In this document: positions 44,809 to 53,317 of the stretch, in pieces
Layout of the letters: every line of letters begins with the position of its first letter
Numbering within the stretch: the first letter of the stretch is position 1
Source of the DNA: Chitinophaga chungangae
GTDB taxonomy: Bacteria; Bacteroidota; Bacteroidia; Chitinophagales; Chitinophagaceae
Assembly (NCBI RefSeq): GCF_017742215.1
Contig: NZ_JAGHKP010000003.1
Location: 304,210 to 368,209, forward strand
DNA length: 64,000 bases
Reading direction: 5' to 3'
Notes under the pieces: generated by a model
The model's input: only the letters and a program-made list of their open reading frames with translations
Databases searched by the model: none
What the model was told of the DNA's origin: nothing
Made by a program: the position numbers and the translations under genes

Positions 44809-46395
44809 ATGAAAAGAGGATTATATTATGTGCTGATCTGCCTGGTGGGATTAACGGCATTTTCCTGCAACAAACAGCTGGAAATAACGCCGGTAGACCA
44901 GATACCCGACGCCCGATTCTGGTCTACAGAAAGAGACCTGGACGGCTCAGTGGCCGGCGCTTACGCCCTGCTGCGCAAAACGCTTTCCGAAAGCCCGAGA
45001 GTATCCAATGCTGCAGACCTGAACGGCTATCACCCCCGTCATTATATGTATGGAGACAGGAGAGGACTTATTTTCGCCTCCGTAGCGCAGGACCCGCTGA
45101 GAAGCACGCTGGATGCGGACCTTAAGCAAAACCGCATCAGGACCGTGATCGGCGGAACGCGCCAATGGGACGAGATCCTGTTCAACTGGGCTTCTTTTTA
45201 CCAGATCGTGGAGCAGTGCAATCTCGTGATCGAAAATGCGCACCGCGTGGCAGACAACCAGTTCATTACCTACACCCGGGAAATGTATGTGGCCGAAGCC
45301 CGTTTTATCCGCGCGTTCACTTATTTCTACATGGTGAGGGTATGGGGCGATGTGCCTTTAAACACCAAATCCCGCACAACGGAAAAGCTGGCAAGAACGG
45401 ACATGAATACCGTGCTCGATTTTGTAGAGACGGAATTAAAAACCGCGGAAGCAGACCTGCTTAAGGACTACGCCCAATCCGGCCGCAACGCCATCCGCGC
45501 CACCAAAGGCACCGTGCACGCCACGCTTGCGCATGTGCTGGCATGGCGCCATAAAGACGCGGAAGCAGTGAGCTACGCCACCAAAGTGATAGACGGCGGC
45601 GTGTACAGGCTGCTGACCGTGAGCCCCGGCAGCACCGCAGACAAGGTGAACTACATGAATATCTGGAAAGGCAAATCCGCTGAAGGCATCTTCGAAATAG
45701 AATTCGACGCGGCTTCCGGCGAATATGGCACCAACGGTTCCCTCGCCAACCTCACGCTTTTCGGCGGCGTATATGCCAGCAGGAAAGAACCGCTCTGGGG
45801 GATCAGCTATATCAAGAAAAATGTGGCCATCGACGGTACCGTATCATGGGTGAAAACCCGTGTGGACGATCCCAGGGTATTTTTCCCGGATACCACCAAA
45901 GACCTGCGTTATACCACGAATTTCGACAAGGCGATCAACTTCAATCCCGGTAACACTTTCGTGTTCAGGAAATACGGGTTCGCGGTGGACCCCGTTCAGA
46001 ACCTGTTCGAAGCCAATATCGTTATCTTCCGCGTGGCCGACATCATGCTGCTGCGTGCGGAATGTAATGCGCGCCTCCTGAATTACGGTCCCGCAAGGGC
46101 GGACCTGGACGCCATCCGCAACCGCGCCGGCCTGGAAGCCTGGACAGGAACGGACGCAGACCTGTACCTTGAAATATTCAGGGAGCGTACCCGCGAGCTG
46201 CTGGGCGAAGGCCATTATTTTTACGACCTCGTGCGTACCGGTTATATCACCGAACAGGACCCGGAAATTGTGTCAACCAAACCGGACATGACCCAGGCGG
46301 ATTTTGATGAAGGCGCCTGGACCTGGCCCGTTTCCAACCGCGCGTTCACCGATAACCCCAATATCCAGCAACTCCGTTATTGGCAACGTTATTAA
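44809..46395 (+). CDS. SusD/RagB-type ligand-binding lipoprotein
   Basis: A 528-residue surface lipoprotein that forms the lid of the SusC pore. The signal peptide ends at the lipobox LTAFSC, with C20. The N-terminus carries DQIPDARFWSTERDLDGSVA, typical of the family, followed by the TPR-like helices (WASFYQIVEQCNLVIENAHR, FIRAFTYFYMVRVWGDVPL) and C-terminal VADIMLLRAECNARL and FRERTRELLGEGHYFYDLVR. It is encoded 19 nt after its SusC partner and 17 nt before the next lipoprotein, so a four-gene operon is likely. Confidence 0.95.
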   Translation: MKRGLYYVLICLVGLTAFSCNKQLEITPVDQIPDARFWSTERDLDGSVAGAYALLRKTLSESPRVSNAADLNGYHPRHYMYGDRRGLIFASVAQDPLRSTLDADLKQNRIRTVIGGTRQWDEILFNWASFYQIVEQCNLVIENAHRVADNQFITYTREMYVAEARFIRAFTYFYMVRVWGDVPLNTKSRTTEKLARTDMNTVLDFVETELKTAEADLLKDYAQSGRNAIRATKGTVHATLAHVLAWRHKDAEAVSYATKVIDGGVYRLLTVSPGSTADKVNYMNIWKGKSAEGIFEIEFDAASGEYGTNGSLANLTLFGGVYASRKEPLWGISYIKKNVAIDGTVSWVKTRVDDPRVFFPDTTKDLRYTTNFDKAINFNPGNTFVFRKYGFAVDPVQNLFEANIVIFRVADIMLLRAECNARLLNYGPARADLDAIRNRAGLEAWTGTDADLYLEIFRERTRELLGEGHYFYDLVRTGYITEQDPEIVSTKPDMTQADFDEGAWTWPVSNRAFTDNPNIQQLRYWQRY

Positions 46396-46412
46396 CCGAA
46401 AAAATTATCGTG

Positions 46413-47120
46413 ATGAAAATATTCAAGCTAAAATACCTGTTGGCTTTTGCAGCAATACTGGCGATGGCGACAAGTTGTAAAAAAGACCATTATATAGACG
46501 GCGGCGTGCATTCCGGCAAACTGGACATGAACATCTACGAGTTCCTGCAATCCCGTCCGTTCGAATTTGACACGATCGTTCAGATACTGGACAGAACGGG
46601 GCTTGCTGCGGAAGTGCAGAAACCCGGCGTCACTTTCTTCGCTCCCAAAGATCTCTGTATCGTCAACTATTTGAAAAGAAAAAGCGGTATGGCGCTGAAA
46701 GACGTGCCGGATGCCGAGCTGCGCGCAGCGATGGCCAAATACATCATTCCCGCCACCCTGATCTGGCGCGATGAAGTGCCTTTCTTTAACGGGCCTAACG
46801 GCGGCGGACAAATGTTCAAAAGTTTCGCGGGAGATACCGTTTGGGTGGATGCGCCCCTTCGCCAGGATTACAATGGCGTAAAAGAAGCAGGCCCTAAATT
46901 CATCCGTATCTGGTTCGGCAACGGGTTTGCCAATACCTGGACAAGAAGGTTCGATGCGGCCAGCACTTTCCCGGAAACAAAGGAGGTGGTTAACAATGTG
47001 ACCCGGTACTACAACCCCTGGGTAAACAGCGGGAACGTAATAACCAGCGACCTGCAGGCCACAAACGGCAACATCCAGGTGCTCAACGGTACGCATACCT
47101 TCAATTTCCCTTACAAATAG
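46413..47120 (+). CDS. Fasciclin-like lipoprotein in the SusC/SusD operon
   Basis: A 235-residue predicted lipoprotein. The ATG at 46413 is used (MKIFKLKYLLAFAAILAMATSC); an upstream in-frame ATG lies inside the SusD gene. The mature part looks like a FAS1 (fasciclin) domain: NIYEFLQSRPFEFDTIVQIL, GLAAEVQKPGVTFFAPKDLC, then LRAAMAKYIIPATLIW. FAS1 domains mediate binding to proteins or carbohydrates. The C-terminal third is less clear. It follows SusD by 17 nt and is presumably a third surface component of the uptake complex. Confidence 0.68.
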   Translation: MKIFKLKYLLAFAAILAMATSCKKDHYIDGGVHSGKLDMNIYEFLQSRPFEFDTIVQILDRTGLAAEVQKPGVTFFAPKDLCIVNYLKRKSGMALKDVPDAELRAAMAKYIIPATLIWRDEVPFFNGPNGGGQMFKSFAGDTVWVDAPLRQDYNGVKEAGPKFIRIWFGNGFANTWTRRFDAASTFPETKEVVNNVTRYYNPWVNSGNVITSDLQATNGNIQVLNGTHTFNFPYK

Positions 47121-47158
47121 GCAAACCATTTCTTTGAACGGTACTTAAACTTTGCATC

Positions 47159-48106
47159 ATGACACAAAAAAATATAGCAATAAAGTCGGCCCTGTGCCTG
47201 GCGCTCCTGGGCGGTGTCCTGTACGGATGCCGCAAGGTGGAGCTGCAGGATGGTTACATTGCCGACACCATCAGATATAAAGACAAGATCATCACCCTGG
47301 AAACGGGCCGTGATATCATGAAAGGAGACCTCATCCTGGACCGCACTACCGGCCCGGTTACCGTTGAGCTGGTGGATATTCATACCAAAGACGGCAAACC
47401 CGCGCCTGAAATGCTCCAGGAAGTGGATGCGGTGGAATGGAAAGAAGAATTCACCGGCCAGGAAAAATCCCTGGAAGAACTCGAAGCCAAAAAACAGATC
47501 GTGAAACGGCCGGTGTTCGAGATCAACAAGTCAGACGGCCGCCTGATCTTCAGGAAAGAAAGCTACGATATGGAAGCCGGCGTGTATATGATAGACGTGA
47601 AAGTGACCAACGGCGCGGGCTCCCGCATCCTTAAAGACGCGGTGGAAGTGAACGTGGTGAAAGGCAAAGACTTCGAATACCGCAACGATTACGCATGGAT
47701 CGTGTGCGCGGACTACGACTGGGACAACTGCGCTCCCTATTTCGATTCCGTGAACATAACGATCGAAAGTTTCAAATACATGGGCCCCGGCAGCATGATG
47801 ACCTGGAAGTTCAAAGACCCGAACGGCAACCTGATGGACCCTTCAAAGTTCCCCGAAGGCAGCAAACAGAAAGGCAAACGCCTGGAAGATTTTGTGTTCG
47901 CCTACCGTAAGTTCAGCGACCGCCTGGAGTACGATTGCGCGTTCCCGTTCAACGCCGGCAGCAGCCCGCGTGAATTTGAATGGTGGGTGCCGGGCTCTTC
48001 CTTTGGTAGAAACGACCGCTACGATATGTTCTCCGCGGTGTTTTTCCAGATATTCAGGCCCGGTAAATGGGAGATCGTCTGGAGGGTGCAGCTGCTGAAC
48101 CAGTAA
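47159..48106 (+). CDS. Lipoprotein of unknown function, last gene of the SusC/SusD operon
   Basis: A 315-residue predicted lipoprotein with lipobox LGGVLYGC. The first half shows beta-sandwich-like strands (GPVTVELVDIHTKDGKPAP, then EAGVYMIDVKVTNGAGSRIL, a cadherin or Ig-like pattern), the second half is aromatic-rich (NDYAWIVCADYDWDNCAPYF). It resembles DUF5007-type proteins found in Bacteroidota SusC/SusD loci, though I cannot confirm that. It is 38 nt after the FAS1-like gene, same strand, and ends before a bidirectional terminator. A ligand-binding surface role is likely but not shown. Confidence 0.65.
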   Translation: MTQKNIAIKSALCLALLGGVLYGCRKVELQDGYIADTIRYKDKIITLETGRDIMKGDLILDRTTGPVTVELVDIHTKDGKPAPEMLQEVDAVEWKEEFTGQEKSLEELEAKKQIVKRPVFEINKSDGRLIFRKESYDMEAGVYMIDVKVTNGAGSRILKDAVEVNVVKGKDFEYRNDYAWIVCADYDWDNCAPYFDSVNITIESFKYMGPGSMMTWKFKDPNGNLMDPSKFPEGSKQKGKRLEDFVFAYRKFSDRLEYDCAFPFNAGSSPREFEWWVPGSSFGRNDRYDMFSAVFFQIFRPGKWEIVWRVQLLNQ

Positions 48107-48143
48107 AACGAAATGAAGTGATTTGAATTACCGAATAAAACAA

Positions 48144-48170
48144 AAAGCCCCGGTTTCGTACCGGGGCTTT
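48144..48170. terminator. Bidirectional terminator between the SusC operon and the LytTR regulator
   Basis: AAAGCCCCGG (48144-48153) pairs with CCGGGGCTTT (48161-48170) with a TTTCGTA loop, and has T-rich and A-rich flanks for both convergent transcripts. Confidence 0.82.
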
Positions 48171-48171
48171 C

Positions 48172-48897
48172 CTATTTTTTATTGGTCATGATCTTTTCCT
48201 TCATCTGCGCCATGAACGTTTCCCGGTAGGTATCGCCCACCGGCACGGCTTCTTCGGTATGTTCGAGGTAAACGAGGTTGCCTTCTATCATCCGGATGTA
48301 CCCCGTAGCCAGCAGGAAGGATTTGTGCGTGCGTGCGAAATCGCCCGATGGCAGCCGTTCTTCAAGGTCTTTCATATTCAGCAGCGCTACGATCTTTTCG
48401 CCCTGCCGGGTATGGATCTTCACGTAATTTTTCAACCCTTCGATAAACAGGATATCTTTGATGTTGATCTTGATCAGCTTGCCTTTCTGCTCGGTTTTTA
48501 CGAAAATATAATCGTTGTCTTCCTTATTTCCCGGCGTTACCGGCTGAATGAGAGAAAGGGCGCGCTGCGCGCCTTTGATGAAACGGGCAAAGGAAATAGG
48601 TTTCAGCAGGTAATCCACTACTTCGTTCTCAAACCCTTCCATGGCGTATTCGCTGTAGGCGGTGGTAAGTATCACTTTACACCTGCCGTTGATGGCCTTG
48701 ATAAAGTCGATGCCGGTCATCGACGGCATCTGCACGTCCAGGAAAATGAGGTCTACCTTGTGCTGATGCAGCAGTTGCAGGCCTTCCAGCGGATCGGTGG
48801 TGGAATATAACATGTTGAGGAAAGGCGTTTGTTTGATATGATGCGTGAGCAGGTCGATCGCATGCTGCTCGTCGTCTATCACTATGCAGTTGATCAT
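48172..48897 (-). CDS. LytTR-family response regulator
   Basis: A 241-residue regulator. The receiver has VIDDE (6-10), phospho-acceptor D54 in LIFLDVQMPS, Thr-Ala in LTTAYSEYAM and the conserved Lys in LLKPISF. The LytTR DNA-binding domain follows (KINIKDILFIEGLKNYVKIH, FARTHKSFLLATGYI). It is encoded 3 nt after its kinase. It faces the SusC operon across a terminator, so it is a fair candidate for controlling that operon, perhaps through the repeats at 41308-41443, but nothing in the sequence proves it. Confidence 0.94.
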   Translation of the reverse strand: MINCIVIDDEQHAIDLLTHHIKQTPFLNMLYSTTDPLEGLQLLHQHKVDLIFLDVQMPSMTGIDFIKAINGRCKVILTTAYSEYAMEGFENEVVDYLLKPISFARFIKGAQRALSLIQPVTPGNKEDNDYIFVKTEQKGKLIKINIKDILFIEGLKNYVKIHTRQGEKIVALLNMKDLEERLPSGDFARTHKSFLLATGYIRMIEGNLVYLEHTEEAVPVGDTYRETFMAQMKEKIMTNKK

Positions 48898-48900
48898 ATG

Positions 48901-49989
48901 CTACAGGTTTATGATAAGCTCTGAAGTATAAAAATGTTCGTTCTGGTTTACGGTAAAGCTGTGTTTGTTGGCGTACATCAGCTGGAGGCGCTGTTTTACG
49001 TTGTTCAGCCCGATGCCCGTGCTTAGTTCCTTCGGCCCCGATTTCTTTTTGTTGCTGATGTAAAAACGGATCTTCTGCTGGTCGGATTCCGTTCTTACCA
49101 CCAGTGGGTTCGCGGGGTCCAGCAGGTCGCCGTGTTTGAAGGCGTTTTCCACCAAGGTGATGAGTATCAAAGGGGTGATGCGCGCGTTCGGGTTGTCTAT
49201 CTGCTCGCTGTACTGAATGCTGAGCCTGTTGTTGAAGCGCATCTGGTTGATCTCGATCACGTTTTTCATATGCGTCACTTCCTTGAACAGCGCTACTTTG
49301 CCTTCCGCGTCTTCTTCTTTCCCCAACGCATACCGCATGATGTCCGACAGCAGCAGCACCGCGTTGCTCACTTCTTCACTCAGCGGCACGGTTTTGCTGT
49401 AGATAAAGCTCAGCGAATTGAACAGGAAATGTGGGTTGATCTGGTATTTGATGGCGCTCAGCTCGGCGTCCATTTTCTGTTTCTGCAGCTCGTCTTCCCG
49501 TTTGTTCCGGTTGTTGTAATCGATGAAAATGGCTACCACGAAACATATGAACAGGTGGAACAGGTACGAGAGCACGATAAAGAAACAATAAAACGCGAAT
49601 TTGTTGTGCACCATGAAATTCCGGATGTTCTCCGAGTTGCTGTTGGCATTAAAATCGGCCTGGCCGTATTCAAAAAGGAAAGTGTACGCCACTTTCGCCG
49701 CAAAAACGAGGAATATCACCAACAGGAACTTCCCCGGCCTCCGGTCGCGCAGGTAAGGCAGGCACGCCAGGAAAATGAGCACGTAATAAGTGATCGTAAA
49801 TTCCGCGATGGACTTCAGGGTAGACAATACGAACCCGCCTTGTTTACGGTACGCCCGGGTAGTGGCCTGTGGGTCGAGGGTGTAGATGAAACCGTAGAGG
49901 AATAGGAAAAACACCATCGCAATGAGCGCCAGCGTCAGTATCCTTTTCCATTCCGACCGGATGAATTTTCCTGTTTGTTGCAGTAACAT
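48901..49989 (-). CDS. LytS-type sensor histidine kinase
   Basis: A 362-residue membrane kinase. Four TM helices lie in residues of about 17-160 with almost no periplasmic domain, so the signal is probably sensed in the membrane. The His_kinase domain begins with the phospho-acceptor His in KYQINPHFLFNSLSF, followed by the N-box TLVENAFKHGD and the G-box STGIGLNNVKQRLQLMY. The regulator gene starts 3 nt after its stop, so the pair is one operon. TATATTTG at 50012-50019 (minus strand) is the likely -7 box. Confidence 0.93.
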   Translation of the reverse strand: MLLQQTGKFIRSEWKRILTLALIAMVFFLFLYGFIYTLDPQATTRAYRKQGGFVLSTLKSIAEFTITYYVLIFLACLPYLRDRRPGKFLLVIFLVFAAKVAYTFLFEYGQADFNANSNSENIRNFMVHNKFAFYCFFIVLSYLFHLFICFVVAIFIDYNNRNKREDELQKQKMDAELSAIKYQINPHFLFNSLSFIYSKTVPLSEEVSNAVLLLSDIMRYALGKEEDAEGKVALFKEVTHMKNVIEINQMRFNNRLSIQYSEQIDNPNARITPLILITLVENAFKHGDLLDPANPLVVRTESDQQKIRFYISNKKKSGPKELSTGIGLNNVKQRLQLMYANKHSFTVNQNEHFYTSELIINL

Positions 49990-50011
49990 GGTGGCTTTTG
50001 GTGCGTTTTTT

Positions 50012-50019
50012 CAAATATA
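50012..50019 (-). promoter_or_regulatory. -7 element (TATATTTG) of the kinase/regulator operon
   Basis: Read on the minus strand this is TATATTTG, an exact TAnnTTTG match 22 nt before the kinase start at 49989. Confidence 0.45.
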
Positions 50020-50026
50020 AGGAAAT

Positions 50027-50058
50027 AAAAAAAAGAAGCACCCCTGCCGGGATGCTTC
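50027..50058 (-). terminator. Terminator of the beta-barrel receptor gene
   Basis: GAAGCA (50035-50040) pairs with TGCTTC (50053-50058), extended by CC/GG pairs, followed on the minus strand by eight T. It is 13 nt past the receptor stop. Confidence 0.7.
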
Positions 50059-50071
50059 CTGGATGTTGCTG

Positions 50072-52273
50072 TTAAAGCCCCTGCTGGGCGTTTGTTCTGC
50101 CCGCTTCGCTTTCGATGGCGTTTTTACGGGCTTTCGCCGCTTTCACAGTGGCGCTGCCGAACTTATAGTTAAAGGTCAGGTTCACCACGCGGGTGTCGTT
50201 GTTCATTTTTGCAAGGTTGTGCACGTTGGAGTACTGCACTTCAAACCGCATCGGCTGGGTGTTGAAGATGTCTACGATGCCGAGTTTGAGCGATGCCCTG
50301 TTTTTCATGAGCGATTTCGTTACCCCGAAATCCAGTCCGCCCGCGCTTTTCATTACCGCATAACCCGCCATGAACGGGCCGCGGAAGTTGCCGTTCAGTT
50401 CCGCGGTAAAACCCTTGGGCAGGGTGAAGGTATTCTGCATGTTCACCATCGCGGTCACGCTGCTTTTTTTGTAAGCGATGCCGCCCATATTGGTGCTGAT
50501 GTCCAGCCAAAGGCCCGTAACCGTCCAGGTGGTGCGGATCTTGGGGGTGATGGGTTTTACCCACACTACGTTGGCGTAGGCTACGTTGAAATCGGTCTGG
50601 TTGTCGAAGCTGGTTACCTGCACCTTGGTGTCCGGGTCCTGGCGGAAGATCATGCTCAGGTTGTCTTTCACGCGGTTGAAGCCGAGCGTCGTGAACAAAG
50701 TGTAGTTGTGGCTCCAGGTACCCTGGATGGTCTGCATCAGCATCGGCTTGATGTTCGGGTTGCCCTGGCGGTAGCTGTACGCGTTCTGGTACGTTACGAA
50801 AGGGTTCACGATGTCGAAACCGAAACGGTTGATGCTCCTGCGGTAACTGAAGTTGAACTGGTCTTTTGCGCTTTTCATGTAACTCACGCTCGCGCTGGGG
50901 AACAGCTGCACGTAGTCGCGTTTGAAATGCTGGTCTATCGTAAGACTGTTGCCCGTGGCATGGGTGTGCTCCGCGCGCAGCATGGCCTGTATCGTGTATT
51001 TTTTGATAGTTTTGGTAAGACCGACATACCCTGCGTTGATATTTTCCTTATAAATAAAGTGGTTTGTTTTGCCGGCGTCGTTTTCCCATTTGCCGCCGTC
51101 GATATTTTCCCAGCGCGTGTCGCTGTCGGTTTCGGTAAAGGTGGTCTTTACGCCGGCTTCGAGCTTGGCGAATTTCAGCTGCTGCGTATAATCGGCGCTG
51201 AAGGAATAGAGGTCGATGGCGGATTCGGTGTTGTTGCGGATGAAGGTCGGCTCGCCGGCAGGCACTTCTTTCACGGTGAAATAGCGGCCGTTGAAGTTGT
51301 CGTTCCAGTTTTTACGGTGATTGAAGTAATCGGCGTTGATGCTCAGTTCGTTTTTATGTTTGGGGCTGCCGGTTTTGAAATACACGTTCACGCTCGGGTT
51401 CGTCAGCGTTTGGCGGCCTCCGGCGGTCTGGCGGAAGATGGAATCGGGCAGGGAGGTCTGGTTGTCGCGGTCGTTGTGGCGGTTGGTGAACATGCTTTTT
51501 ACGAGGAAGCCCGCGCTGGTGTTTTTCGTAATGTCGAGGTCGGCGCCTGCTTTCAGGTTGTGGCTGTTGCGCTCTTCCCGGTTGTAATCGGCGTCTTCCA
51601 GCTTGTAATTATCGGTAAAAAAGCGGTCGGAAGTGATGTGAACGAACTGTTTGGCGTACACATAATCATAGCCGCCGTACCAGGTCGCTTTTTTCGTGCG
51701 GTGGTTGAGCGTAAAGCCGTCGCTGCTGCGCGCATAGCGGCCGAAGCCGCCGCCCAGGGTAACGGAGCCGTTGGTACCCATGTCTTTGCTTCTCAGCATT
51801 TTGATGTTGATGATGGCGCCGTCTTGCGCGTCGTATTTGACGGAAGGGTTGCTCATCAGCTCGAGCTTGTCGATGTTGCTGCCGGGCGTGCTGTTCAGCA
51901 GGTTCTTCAGGTCGTCTCCGCTGAGGCGGGAGGGCCGCCCGTCGATGTAAACGGTCACGCTTCTGCCGTTCAGCTGGAGGGTATTGTTATTGTCTGCCGT
52001 TACGCCGGGCGCTTTGGAAACGATCTCCCAGGCATTGGAGCCCGCGGCGGTGGCCGATTTAGAAACGTTTACCGTCATGGTGCCGCCCTCCATGGTGATC
52101 TGGGGGGCGCTGCTGGTAACGTTCACTTCTTTCAGCTGTTTAACGGACGGGGCCGGAATGCTATCCTTTTTGATGGCGGAAGGAGCGGGCACGGTGTCTT
52201 TTTGCTGCGCCGAAGCGGCTGCGGCGGTCATAAGCATAGTGGCGGAGAGGAGAGTGGTAAAAAGCGGTCGCAT
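50072..52273 (-). CDS. TonB-dependent-type outer-membrane beta-barrel protein
   Basis: A 733-residue receptor. The start at 52273 (MRPLFTTLLSATMLMTAAAA) gives a signal peptide; an upstream in-frame ATG adds nine residues. There is no carboxypeptidase-like domain; the plug begins around residue 50 (LKEVNVTSSAPQITMEGGTM) with GNAWEIV-like AGSNAWEIVSKAPGVTADNN, VYIDGRPSRLSGDDLKNLLN and IINIKMLRSKD. The barrel is of the OMP_b-brl_3 kind and has a C-terminal Asn/Ala-rich extension after the last strand instead of ending in Phe. Substrate unknown. It is separated from the kinase operon by a terminator and is monocistronic. Confidence 0.85.
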   Translation of the reverse strand: MRPLFTTLLSATMLMTAAAASAQQKDTVPAPSAIKKDSIPAPSVKQLKEVNVTSSAPQITMEGGTMTVNVSKSATAAGSNAWEIVSKAPGVTADNNNTLQLNGRSVTVYIDGRPSRLSGDDLKNLLNSTPGSNIDKLELMSNPSVKYDAQDGAIINIKMLRSKDMGTNGSVTLGGGFGRYARSSDGFTLNHRTKKATWYGGYDYVYAKQFVHITSDRFFTDNYKLEDADYNREERNSHNLKAGADLDITKNTSAGFLVKSMFTNRHNDRDNQTSLPDSIFRQTAGGRQTLTNPSVNVYFKTGSPKHKNELSINADYFNHRKNWNDNFNGRYFTVKEVPAGEPTFIRNNTESAIDLYSFSADYTQQLKFAKLEAGVKTTFTETDSDTRWENIDGGKWENDAGKTNHFIYKENINAGYVGLTKTIKKYTIQAMLRAEHTHATGNSLTIDQHFKRDYVQLFPSASVSYMKSAKDQFNFSYRRSINRFGFDIVNPFVTYQNAYSYRQGNPNIKPMLMQTIQGTWSHNYTLFTTLGFNRVKDNLSMIFRQDPDTKVQVTSFDNQTDFNVAYANVVWVKPITPKIRTTWTVTGLWLDISTNMGGIAYKKSSVTAMVNMQNTFTLPKGFTAELNGNFRGPFMAGYAVMKSAGGLDFGVTKSLMKNRASLKLGIVDIFNTQPMRFEVQYSNVHNLAKMNNDTRVVNLTFNYKFGSATVKAAKARKNAIESEAGRTNAQQGL

Positions 52274-52397
52274 ACAGGTATTTTTTGATGGTGCAAACAT
52301 ATTACGCCGCCGACCGCCCTGGAAATTTGATACACCAACAGGTCATTTTAAGGGATCAAACCGGTTGGTCATACACGAACCGGCTTTTTCCCCGGAC

Positions 52398-52424
52398 AAA
52401 AAAAAAGGACGCCCGGCGGCGTCC
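52398..52424 (-). terminator. Terminator of the ggt-traB operon
   Basis: GGACGCC (52407-52413) pairs with GGCGTCC (52418-52424) with a CGGC loop. On the minus strand nine T follow. It is 23 nt past the TraB/GumN stop codon. Confidence 0.82.
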
Positions 52425-52447
52425 CTTCCTATAATTTGTATGTTTCG

Positions 52448-53305
52448 TCACTTTGTTACTGGTTCCACTTTGTATCCTTTTTTCCGTAAAAGCGCCACCA
52501 CGCCCTGGTCTCCGCCGAGGTGCATGGCGCCGCAGCCGAACAGCACGGTTTCCTGCTGCATGGCTTTTTCCATGACAGGGATCCATTTACGGTTGCGGTC
52601 GTACACCAGTTTGTCCTCATACCCCGCAAATTCCGGCGATTCGCCCAGCATGGCGTGCAGCCGCTGGATGTCCTGTTTTTTGTAAGCCGCCACCAGGCGA
52701 GCATAAATTGCTTTTTGTTTCGGAAGATCGCTGATGTAATCCATGATCATCCGCGCTTCCAGCGTGTCGGGGAAGGCGTCGAACACGTCTATCTGGTCGT
52801 CCAGCGCTTCCAACCCGCGTATTTCTTTTTGCTGTTCCTTCGCCATGCTTACAAATTTGCTTTCATAGGCCGTAGCCGTGGGGCAGTTCAGCATCCTGGG
52901 CAATATGATGGAAAGGATCACCATGGGCTTCATTTTGTTGAACGCGCTCAGCTCGATGTGCATGCTGTCTTTCAGGTATTTGTCCAGCTTGCGGTAATCC
53001 GCTTTCGAAAACGCATTCTCCAGCGAATACTGCTCGTTGTTTTCCTGCAGGCGCGTCATCATGGTGGCCATCATGCCCGGGTCGTCCATGTCTATTTCGA
53101 GGTAAATGGACTTTGACTGTTTAAACGCGCGCACGAGCGGTTCGGGAAGAAAAAAGTCGTTGGGGCATATCAGGTGAATGGTGCCGTACACGTAGGAAGG
53201 CTGTTTGAGATTTTTGCCGGAGACCCTGTACAGCAGCGACTGTTGGGCGGAAGCGGGCAAAAACAGGCAGATCAGGGCAAAAGCGGCAAAGGTCCTTTTT
53301 ATCAT
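52448..53305 (-). CDS. TraB/GumN family protein, secreted
   Basis: A 285-residue exported protein with a signal peptide (MIKRTFAAFALICLFLPASA). It has the two motifs of the TraB/GumN (Tiki-like) fold: YVYGTIHLICPNDF near residue 40 and LFGCGAMHLGGDQGV near the C-terminus, each with the conserved GxxH. Tiki relatives are metal-dependent proteases, but catalysis in bacterial members is unproven. It is the last gene of a five-gene minus-strand operon, 12 nt after the AONS-like gene. Confidence 0.9.
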   Translation of the reverse strand: MIKRTFAAFALICLFLPASAQQSLLYRVSGKNLKQPSYVYGTIHLICPNDFFLPEPLVRAFKQSKSIYLEIDMDDPGMMATMMTRLQENNEQYSLENAFSKADYRKLDKYLKDSMHIELSAFNKMKPMVILSIILPRMLNCPTATAYESKFVSMAKEQQKEIRGLEALDDQIDVFDAFPDTLEARMIMDYISDLPKQKAIYARLVAAYKKQDIQRLHAMLGESPEFAGYEDKLVYDRNRKWIPVMEKAMQQETVLFGCGAMHLGGDQGVVALLRKKGYKVEPVTK

Positions 53306-53317
53306 AATTGTGATGGA

